DNA from: Moringa oleifera
Lineage: Eukaryota; Streptophyta; Magnoliopsida; Brassicales; Moringaceae
Direction: 5' to 3'
Assembly: GCA_021397835.1 (NCBI GenBank)
Contig: JAJFZO010000256.1
Location: 1,844,501 to 1,908,500, forward strand
DNA length: 64,000 bases
Both the position numbers and the translations under genes were made by a program. Below the pieces are notes generated by a model. That model did no database searches. It worked only from the letters and a program-made list of their open reading frames with translations, and had not been told where the DNA came from. Within the stretch, counting starts at the first letter, position 1. Each line of letters starts with the position of its first letter. Below, piece after piece: positions 30,970 to 42,282 of this stretch.

Positions 30970-31333
30970 ATGGCTAAGACTCTTAAATCTGTCTACTTCT
31001 TTGCTATCTTTTTCGTATTTCTCCTCGTTGCATCTGGTAAGTAATACAGTACGTAATATATTCTTTCTAGCTATATATACCCATTATATTATTAATTAAT
31101 TTTTTACAAGTTAATTAGCACTAATTAATGAACCGTGTTAATATATTTGATGTACAGAGATGCCCACGGCGGAAGCCAAGCTGTGTTCGAAGCGCAGCAA
31201 GACATGGTCAGGCTTCTGTGGCATCTCGAAGAATTGTGACAAGCAGTGCAGGAGCTGGGAGCATGCCGTGCATGGTGCTTGCCATCGTCAAGGTTTCGGA
31301 TTTGCTTGCTTCTGCTACTTCAAATGCCGCTGA
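30970..31333 (+). CDS. Plant defensin 4 of the array
   Basis: 80-aa precursor; exons 30970-31036 and 31158-31333. The signal peptide begins [11 protein letters not shown]. The mature peptide has the same eight-cysteine layout and is practically the same as that of copy 3. The short 121-nt intron groups it by length with copies 1 and 5, although its signal peptide is of the longer type. Confidence 0.93.
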
Positions 31334-32200
31334 AAAATATGCGGAATTATGGGCATGAAGAGTGTTAGGGTTGATTCGTCATGCACGTACTGTTGATCAA
31401 TAAAAAGCTCGCTACTTAATTTAGTAGCAGCGATTCTTGTTGCTTGTTAAATAAGAAAGTCTATGAGTCTTCATTGAGAAAGGTTTCTCTCCAAAGCTGA
31501 ACTTGCTTGCTTTTGGATCCTTGTTGACTGTCTTCAATAGCCTTTAAGCAGATTTTTCGTAGTCTTACTGAGAGGTTAAGCCCTCAACCATATTTAATCA
31601 CATCAATTACTTCTCCTGAGGACTAAATTAATCTCATCCGAACATAAACTTATTATTAATAAAATTATTTTAACTCAGATTTTTGAAAATATTTTCCAGA
31701 TAAATTTTTCTGGATGAACACATGATAATTCTTTGATCAGTATCTTTATAAATTCACTTAGGATGCAGTCCAAATTAATAAATTTCTACGCATAACATGC
31801 TATATTTTTATGCATGAATAGACGGATCGAACACAAGAAACCCGAATAATGCAAGCTTATGGAATTGCATATTTTTCTTGATCAAACCCTAATCACGGCT
31901 CGAATGTTGGATTTAAATATTATACTTTATGTTTATGACTTTGACAAATCCCCCCACATCTACGATGAATTAAATGAAGAAAATAATAATCTGCTCTTCC
32001 ATCTTCATGATCAAAGTGACCTAAACATTAAACACGATCAAATACTATTAGGAGGTTTGATAATAAGCCAGGCACGTAGAATTAATATTGTATTAGTGTA
32101 ACTTTAAAAACAAGCGATTTGATCTTAGACCGCCCAGATCATGTCTGCTTATCTAATTTGTTTTTTTAATTAAGTCATCCTTAAGTAATTGTCCATCTGA
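31334..32200. other. Spacer between defensins 4 and 5
   Basis: AATAAAA at 31399 and hairpin GCTACTTAATTTAGTAGC at 31411-31428. A shortened upstream block follows, with AAACCCTAATCACGGCTCG near 31885. The 80-codon open frame at 31859-32101 crosses this duplicated promoter DNA and is not a gene. Confidence 0.6.
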
Positions 32201-32210
32201 CTATAAATAG
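32201..32210 (+). promoter_or_regulatory. TATA box, defensin 5
   Basis: CTATAAATAG followed by CCCTAGACATCACTCATCTT, 51 nt before the ATG. Confidence 0.75.
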
Positions 32211-32260
32211 CCCTAGACATCACTCATCTTCTGCACAACTTCATTGAATTTTCAAAGATC

Positions 32261-32608
32261 ATGGCTAAGTCTCTTAAATCTATCTCCTTCTTGGCTATCT
32301 TCTTCATCCTTCTCCTCGTAGCATCTGGTAAGTACCACATGCATGGTATACTGTTGTGCATGTTAATTAATTAATTAGGACGTTCTGATCCATTAAAATT
32401 TAACTAATGAACCAGGTTAATATGTTTGACAGAGATGCCAACCGCAGAGGGGAAACTGTGCTCGAAGCGGAGCAAGACGTGGTCAGGCTTCTGTGGAATC
32501 TCGTCGCATTGTGACAAACAGTGCAGGACTTGGGAGGATGCAGAACACGGGGCTTGCCATCGTCAAGGGTTGGGAGTTGCTTGCTTCTGCTACTTCAAGT
32601 GTCAATGA
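32261..32608 (+). CDS. Plant defensin 5 of the array
   Basis: 80-aa precursor; exons 32261-32327 and 32433-32608. The signal peptide begins [11 protein letters not shown]. The mature part is [15 protein letters not shown], then [20 protein letters not shown] and an ending in CFCYFKCQ. It keeps eight cysteines but differs from copies 1-4 by SSH for SKN, two acidic changes (WEDAEH) and a C-terminal Gln instead of Arg. It is less basic than its neighbours. SSH also links it to the sixth copy (TSH). No clear 3' hairpin follows its AATAAA. Confidence 0.92.
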
Positions 32609-33899
32609 AAATAATGCATTAATCATCTATGCGAAAGATGTTATTACGGCTGCTTCCATTGATGTTGTTGATCAATAAAGAAGCTAGCTAAGTAGTTAAA
32701 TTAGAAAAGACATAAATAACTCTTTAAATTGTTGTATGCTTTCTGTGTTATTCCAAGGTTTCAATAAATTTAGTAACCTGCCTGTGTTGCCATTACGAGA
32801 CTGTATTATTCCTATAAGTATTATCTGGGTCGATTACACTCCAACTATCTAATTAAAATTATAAGAAAAACAGATCAGTCTTATAGGAAATTATTCAATC
32901 TAATTAACATCATTATTCTTGATCAATATGATCGCCTAAGTCTGTAGACATGGTTAACAAAGTTAATTAGATTATCCCCTCGGCGTTAAATAAGTGAGCT
33001 AGCTAGGCTTGAAAGATATCTTTGGGCCGGCATGATGCCGCATGCATACCCTAGTGCTAGATATAATTGGAGAAATAGCTTGATAGTTTACGAAAATTTC
33101 CTTGAAAGTCATAAATGGTAGCTATGAAGTCTCTCACCTACTAAGAGTACTTAGTAACATGGATTATATTATGGAAATCACGTAACTTAACGTTACAAAA
33201 CTTAAGGCACTAACTCCGTATAATGCATGTTAGCAGTATTTGTGGTGCTAGGAGAATTAATCTTTACTGTCTCGTGAAGTTTTGCTTTCTTAGTTTATAT
33301 TATCTACGATGTTCTCTATCACGATTAGGCAAACATTTTGGAAATCTGTTTATCTTGAACCGAGTTACAAGATGAACATGCACATGAAGTTTCGGACAGC
33401 TGCCATGCAATCTTTAGTCCAAGAAAGCCGTGCATGTGAAATCACTTAATATTTCTATGTAAGATCCTTAATTTGATTAATTATTAGATCATATTCACAA
33501 GCAAGAATATAGGATTCGGACATAGTTAGTATCATTTCATATCTTTGACGCATACAAACAAGTTAATCTTATCACTCCCTAGATATCTTGAATAATTTAA
33601 TCTAATTAAGATTAATTAGGCAAAAAGATAGCCGCATTTGATTCCTTGATGTCAAATGAAGTTAATTTCTTAGAGAAAAAACAATTTTGTAGCACTATAA
33701 TATAGTTTTTACTTGCTTGACTTCCTTATAATATTAATCGAAGAACATCTCTTCACGTTTTGATAAGATTATTGGACATAATTAATCTTGTCCTCATCAA
33801 AACTTAATTAACTCTGGTAAACAAAGCCAAAACTTAACTATACATCTCTCCTAATATTGATACTTAATTATGATCATTGTCACAAGTTAGAAAATAAGC
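32609..33899. other. Spacer between defensin 5 and the sixth copy
   Basis: Begins with the 3' region of defensin 5. The remainder is non-coding DNA of mixed composition without visible similarity to the repeated upstream block. I see no gene. Confidence 0.5.
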
Positions 33900-34690
33900 A
33901 TAGCGTCTTATAAGACTCTGAGATCTATTTATTTTTTTGTAATCTTGCTCATTTTCATTCTCCTTGCGAGTTCAAGTGAATCTTTAATTATAATTTATTT
34001 TTATTTAATTTATATTTATTATTTATATTCAATTTTGGTCTTCTTAGAATTAAATCTTTAAAAAAATCGTAGAGTTTCGATTAAAGCAGACAGTATTTCA
34101 TAAGAATAAAAATCGATAACTTTGAGTATCAATATGATATTTCAGATTAATGAATTTATCCACATTTTATTTTATCTCAAGTAAACAATTATCAATTAAA
34201 TATAATATAAATTTCGATATATCTTTAGTAACCTATATAAAAAAAAATCTAACAGACGAAATCATGCCACCACAAGTGACTAACATAAACAATACCCTAT
34301 AAAAATAAGAATTGACCATCTTTAACATCACCACCCATCCAAAGCCAAACACAAAGCAACTCTTTCCCATAAAACCATAGGAACAAGTATCAATATTGCA
34401 CAAGAGATCCAAAGCCTTTAATGGGTAGATTTGTGGACTTGATCATGACTTTACTGACCCAAAAAAGAATTGCTCCTGTGAATCTCTAATCAATTATGAT
34501 GTGGTGTACTGATGCAGGGATGAAGGTGGAAGAAGGGAAGGTGTGCGAGAAGAGAAGCAAGACATGGTCAGGGTGGTGCGGCAACACAAGCCACTGCGAC
34601 AGGCAATGCAGGAAGTGGGAACATGCGAGGCATGGAGCTTGCCATGCCAATGGATGGGGATGGGCTTGCTTCTGCTACTCTAATTGCTGA
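33900..34690 (+). pseudogene. Sixth defensin, start codon changed to ATA
   Basis: Exon 2 (34518-34690) codes for an intact mature defensin: [15 protein letters not shown], eight cysteines and a CFCYSNC end. It is Trp-rich and the most diverged copy. A matching signal-peptide exon lies at 33900-33975 (ASYKTLRSIYFF, then a hydrophobic core, ending LLASS) with a GTGAAT donor and correct phase. Its first codon is ATA where the paralogues have ATG, and a TAG at 33888-33890 closes the frame upstream. It is therefore either a recent pseudogene, a gene using non-AUG initiation or another first exon, or a base error. A TATA-like CTATAAAAATA near 34298 inside the intron could serve a different first exon, though no signal peptide follows it. 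Confidence 0.7.
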
Positions 34691-35260
34691 AGAAATCTAA
34701 ATGCTTCTGCCCATAAATTAATGAAGCTATCTAGCTAGCTCCTCGTGCTAGTTAATTAATCGGTACTAGTACTGTAAGAACCTCTACCAGCTAATGAAAG
34801 TGTTCAATTTGTCCCTAAAACAGTCCCATTACTCTTTGATTCACTTGGATTAAGTTCTTGTCATTAGAGATGCCCAATAGATTAGTCACCAATGCAATGT
34901 AATTGAGAAACCCGTATCAATTAGATTAATATAAGAGACTGTGACGCTTTGTTAAATAGGCTGTGGGCATTGATTAATTAGCCACATGAATGTCCGAATT
35001 TATGGTTCAAATTTGAGGAAACCAATAAGAACAAAACCTGAATTGATTATTTGTTCATTTCACAACCGAAATGAGATAAGCTAATCAAATATAATTATGT
35101 TGTAAAAGAACTTAATAACATGATAATAAATCTTTCTACAATATGAGGCAACCCAACAAAATATAATTGCAATGAGAAAACTTAATGGCATGATAGCAAA
35201 TCCACCATTTTATGATATGTTGAACTATTGGGTTTTTGAATTTTTTGTTGGGTCCATTGG
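34691..35260. other. Intergenic between the defensin array and RPS25
   Basis: 3' flank of the sixth defensin and upstream DNA of RPS25. No gene is visible. Confidence 0.45.
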
Positions 35261-35279
35261 GTGCGGAAAAGAAATCACT

Positions 35280-35473
35280 TACAACTGATTTGGGCCTTTG
35301 GCTTTGGTTGGCCCGAGCTTATAATTGGTAAACGTCGTCGTTTGGCTTCGACAACACATCCGAACCCTAGGGTTACAAAGCTCTCCCTCTGCCTTTACTA
35401 TCACTGCCCCAAACCCCAGTCTCCCGCAGTTCGCCTCTCCCTCTCTGTTCCTCTCATTCTCTGGTCAGATCCA
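35280..35473 (+). promoter_or_regulatory. RPS25 promoter and leader: site II motif and telo-box palindrome
   Basis: TGGGCC near 35289 is a site II (TCP) motif. AACCCTAGGGTT at 35363-35374 is a telo-box joined to its own reverse complement. The following leader is pyrimidine-rich (CTCCCTCTGCC, CTCTCCCTCTCTG). Site II plus telo-box is the standard pair in plant ribosomal-protein promoters. Confidence 0.65.
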
Positions 35474-37571
<2,098 letters not shown>

Positions 37572-37966
37572 GTGTCTTTGGTATTTGGATGATAGCGCAA
37601 TGTAGTGTTTTGCTGAGTTTTTGAGTGGTATTGGTTTTTCTTTCTTGCTCTTGTTAAATTGGATGAGCTACAATTTCAGACACTGTTTTATGTTACTTGT
37701 TTTAATGGAGATCCTCTGCTTAGTTTACAGTATTGTGTTTTTAAATTCTTTGAAATCGCACTCTTTGCGGGAAATATTTGTAGGAGTCTCATATTCCGCA
37801 ATTCCGCGATCCTATTTACGATTTATGGATGTTTTGGCAATGAAACCATAATAGTAAGTACTATTGATAAAGGCATCTGTTCTTGGGCTATTGATGTACT
37901 CTCCTTCATGTCCATTTGGTGGTCACCCGCCAAGTGGGTGCAGGAGACTGATCACGAATGTGTGTG

Positions 37967-38011
<45 letters not shown>

Positions 38012-38770
38012 TTACTAACTCTGGTCTATTGCATTCCACTCTTAGTTTACTGAATGACCTTGATGATGCTTGAGTAATTTATGGAGTAGGCCGTGGTTGT
38101 TGGATCAGTTCCTTTAGATGAATATCTGAACTTGAAACTGGGAACAAATCCTCTGAGGATCTCATAATACTAATTGGCACGGTCATGTTTTGTGGAAAAT
38201 GTATGCCCTAATTCCACTGTCTTTAGTCAATCTGTCTTGCAGAATATTCCCAGGAATAATCCATGCATTCAGAGAACATTTGCCAGTGAGCAGGTGCAGG
38301 CATGTGTTTCTCATGCCTGTTGACAAGTATTGTCTCTCCATATGCCATCCTCCCTACCTTGCATTTCCTTAGCAAAGCCAAGGCATGTGCTCCGGTCTCC
38401 TGTACAAGTTTTTTGTTGTGTGGGGTTAGTCTTCCTCTTCACCGTCCATTTTCAAGGCAGGTATCATTTTTATAATGCCAACATTGTCGAATTGCTTGCC
38501 ACTTTCAGGTTTCTGCTAAGCTTTTAGCTTCTTGTTCTTGTTGAAATAAGTTATTATCAGTAGAGAAGTATGCAAATTTGTAAAAACCTAGTACCCATTT
38601 TATTTTCTAGACACATGGGTATCCTAACTCTTAATTTGTTTTACTTGTCTACTCTGGCATGATGCTTCATAGTTTCTTTTTTATTTTTATTTTTGAGTAG
38701 AAAAAATATTTTCTTAAAAAAAAGTGATAAAGAAAAGAAACTCATCTCCTTAGCTGTCTTACATGCTAGT
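37572..38770. other. 3' flank of RPS25 with composite microsatellite
   Basis: Contains the 3' UTR and a (TA)n-CACA-(GA)n microsatellite at about 37969-38011. Short open frames across this part are not gene-like. Confidence 0.5.
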
Positions 38771-39750
38771 GATGAAAATATAAATTATTAAATTTTTTGT
38801 ATCACTAATTGGAGAGGTGATTTGCATGAAATTATATAATATTTGATTCAAAAGAAATTTTAATTTTTTATTAATTTAATTTTCTTGATTTATTAAAAAA
38901 TTTTGAGTAAAAATTATTTAAAATTTTGATTTATTTTTTGTTTGTCAAATTGAATTTTAATCAATCCATTGAATCTAATTAAATTTTGATCTATATAAAC
39001 ATTTAAAAGATATTTTTGTTTTTGAATACCTCAAAATTATTTAAATCAATTTTATATTTTATTTTTAAAAATTAAATAATTTTTTATTTATATAAAAATT
39101 TTAAGAATTTGATATATTAACTAAAAAATATTTTAATATTCAATTTTGAAATTTTTTATGAAGATAATTTAAGTATTAGTTGTATTTTTAAAAAAATTTA
39201 AATCAAATTTTATTGTGTAAGATTTTCAATTAGTATCTTTTTTATTTTCTTAAAATTTTTAAAATAATTTATTTTTATCCATATTTAATAGATCATATTG
39301 ATATTTTTTGAACATCAAGTTTATTTAGTAATGCGGGTTAAATATTAAAGATTTATATAATTTTTATTCAAAAAATTTTAATAATTTTTTTATAATTTAT
39401 ATTATTAATTAAAAAATAACAAAAATTTTAATTTTATATTTTATGAAAGTGTCATATGTTAATAGTTTTAAAAAAATCAGCAAAAAGTTTCCAATCCATA
39501 AAATAATTTTAGTTAATTCAAAAGATTAGAATTTTATGTAAATATATATAATGAGAAATCAAACTGTCCATTAAATTTGTTTTATTTTTATAAAAATAAA
39601 TCTAAATATTTTTAAAAAATATAAATAAAATAAATTTTTTCATTAATGAAAACTATATCTTCTAATAATTATTCTAAAAACATTAAATTTATTGACAATA
39701 TGGTTCTTGCGATTTTTTTTATTTTTATTTTTATTTTTTTTGCAAAAGAA
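38770..39750 (+). repeat. AT-rich block, probable dispersed repeat copy
   Basis: A/T-dominated DNA. The segment near 39150-39195 (TTTTTTATGAAGATAATTTA then AGTATTAGTTG) resembles the landmark of copies A-D but is more diverged. There is no coding content. Confidence 0.4.
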
Positions 39751-40640
39751 TGAAAGATCTTAAAAGATCTTAAAAGAAGGGCAATTGGGCTCATTATTAA
39801 GGAGGAGGGCACGTGAAACTTTGTCACTTCCTCTTTTGTTTTTCTCTTCTGGCTACTTCTGATTGGACAGTGGATTTACGTCCTCTCAGTTACCCGTGGG
39901 GTCCAACACACCTAATTTTCTGACCGGGCCTAACGCCTCCAAACCCCTATCACTGACCAACATCACCGGTGGGCCTACTCCACTGATTTGGTCCCACTCT
40001 TTCAACAATTTGCAACCATCAACAAATCGACGGTCCATCCAACTGCCTGGCCTCTGTTTCCTCTCATTGCAAAACAGGCCGCCATATCAGTCTTGACACG
40101 TGTACGTTGGAGAATAATCTATCCCACTCAAATTAATCACTTGGGTGACCCATCGGAAGCAACATGTACGGTGATTGATAGGACAACAAGCACAACTTGG
40201 CCTGTCAGTCCTTTCATCGTCGCAGTGTACTCATTTATCGTGGACCCTACCCCGCTACATCCTTACTATTTCTGCTAGAGAAACTGACGCAAGGCTTCCC
40301 TTTCTCTGCCTTGAACCTTAAATAGATTTTCCTCCATGATTTAATCCTAACCCGTTTGAATTAAATTGTTTAAAGATGATCTTTTTTATCTACGGTTGTG
40401 ATCATGACACAATGGGCCCAGAGAGATTCTGGGTTGTGGGGAGACCCACAAGCAGGAGACAAAGATACTTGGTGAGCTCTGATGGAGCTTGTCATGGGCT
40501 TGAGCTCATACTGAATATGAACCGTCAATCGGGTTCTGTACGACACATGACATGTCTTCCCTCTAGCGGTTCATATTACAGAATCTCCCTGTCTGGGCTC
40601 GCCTCTCGTTGGGCCCCGTGAACTAAAATATTTACTTTTA
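39750..40640. other. Balanced-composition non-coding island upstream of APL
   Basis: Between two AT-rich blocks. It has a direct repeat of AGATCTTAAA near 39753, a G-box/ABRE-like GACACGTGTACG near 40095, and an 11-bp perfect inverted repeat (AATATGAACCG at 40514-40524, CGGTTCATATT at 40567-40577). Open frames here overlap on both strands and show no protein family, so I treat it as regulatory or unclassified. Confidence 0.4.
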
Positions 40641-41040
40641 CAAAATTGGATCTATTTGTCCTTTTTTTGAATATTAATATTATTAGTAGTCTTTTTTCAA
40701 AAAAAAAATTATTATTTCAAATACCTGTAATAAAAATTTTATTTTTATAATACTTTTTTAAAAAATCAATATTTTAATATTATTTTATCAAATAAATATA
40801 AAATTTTTAATTTTTTATATAATATCTAATTTAAATATATGGAATTCAATTTCATCTGGTAAAGTATTATATTTTGTCCATTTTACACTTGTAGATGACA
40901 TTCAAATTTTCTTAAAATTTTTCAATGATTAACTTTAAAATCTTGATGAGGATAGATCCATTATCATTTCTTAATCAGATTCTTTTTAGATATCTCGATT
41001 ATAAAAAGAAAACTAAAAATCGAACAAATTTTAAGATTGT
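40640..41040. other. AT-rich spacer
   Basis: A/T-rich DNA with no gene and no sharp repeat landmark. Confidence 0.4.
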
Positions 41041-41280
41041 TGATGCTTGCAAATCAAAATATACATGATCACCACAAATTCAGACAACCCTTTTGCATTC
41101 AGTGGATAATGGAGGACGCTGTTTTTGCTTTTGCAGAAGCAAGTGACATGCTGGCTTCAACAATGGTGTCTGTCTGAAATTAAAAATAAGTGCAATTTTT
41201 GCTCTGGGGGTTGAGGGGAAATCATAATCATGGCCTTAAAGACTGGAGTCTTTATCAGCTAATTAGCAACGTGCCTGGTG

Positions 41281-41500
41281 GGCGGGAAATGGGTAATCTG
41301 AACCGTCAAATGAGAGACTACGGGGGGAGAGAGAGAGAGAGAGAGAGAGATTGAACGCTTAGCCATGAGAAATCACCAGAACGCAAAAGAAAACAAAAAA
41401 ACGCTCTTAAATTTACCATATCTAAATTATACTGTTTTTTTTAAGGGCAAAGGGTGTGGCTTGTAACGCAAGAGGGTCCCATAAAGTTGGACTATAAATA
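41281..41500 (+). promoter_or_regulatory. APL promoter: E2F-like site, GA repeat, TATA box
   Basis: GGCGGGAAA at 41281-41289 is the reverse of TTTCCCGCC. A (GA)n tract follows at about 41328-41351. ACTATAAATA at 41491-41500 is the likely TATA box. The leader probably has an intron: AATAAA|GTAAGT near 41659 and TCCTTGCAG near 42270, just before the ATG. Confidence 0.55.
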
Positions 41501-42282
41501 AAGAATTGGACTCAGAAGCAGAGATTGTAGCATTTTGGAGAGAGAAATGTCACATTTTTTCTGTTGTTTTTCTCTTGGCTATACATATATATCCTATCTA
41601 TCTCTATAAATATATACCAAGATTGCAGGATTTCCCGTGAGGGCTCACAAGCCAATAAAGTAAGTGGCAATCTTCATCATCTTTCACGCATTTCACTCTG
41701 CATTTTGATCTTGACTTCCATTTTCAGCCATTGAAGAGCTCTCTTGATCACTTCCCTAAACTCCTACAGTTTTGGTGGCCAGCAACTTCAGGACATTTTC
41801 GGTCTGTTGTTCTTCTCTGAACTTCCAATTTGGCTGTGAACAACAGTTGGTTTGGTTGTTTCAAACTCGCGGGTACTTGAGAATCTTGCTTATGTGGAGT
41901 TTTTGTGATCTGGGTGCTTGAGTTGTGTCTGCTTTTTTATTGATTCTGAGATATTTCCTTTTTTTCTTTTTAAATAGACTTGACTAGCTTTTTGGGGTTA
42001 CTTAGATTCAGTTTGTATATTGTTCCTTTTTTTTACATCACGCACAGTCTGTATTTGTGCGTTTTTCTATTAGAGCAACTTTGGATATATGAACCAACTG
42101 TCACTCCATTACTTTGGGACGTCTTTGAGTGATCTACACTTTACTTGATTGCTTAGATTTTAACTTTATCTGGATTTTGGTTCAGTACGTTTCTGGGTGT
42201 TACCTCATTCATTCCATCTTCATCATCATCTCCGTTGGTCACTGGTTTCTGGGTTTTTACTCCTTGCAGTAAGGCAACCGTG

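Larger units (their letters stand above)
24240..32710 (+). repeat. Tandem duplicated defensin units
   Basis: Five units of about 1.3-2.3 kb, each holding a distal block (TAATTATGAAGCTTAATTAAAT and GTTGAAATTAGAGAATTAT in the clearest copies), an AAACCCTAATCATGGCT-like element, the promoter, a two-exon defensin gene and a 3' block with AATAAAA followed by GCTACTTAATTTAGTAGC. Start codons lie at 24972, 26685, 28958, 30970 and 32261. Similarity extends hundreds of bases into the intergenic DNA, so the array grew by unequal exchange. The sixth gene (33900-34690) is more diverged and lacks most of the flanking similarity. Confidence 0.8.

Noticed and set aside
31859..32101. 80-codon frame between defensins 4 and 5
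   Set aside because: It runs through the duplicated promoter block, which is non-coding in the other copies.
39863..40278. Overlapping frames in the balanced island upstream of APL
   Set aside because: No family similarity, and the words look regulatory (G-box).
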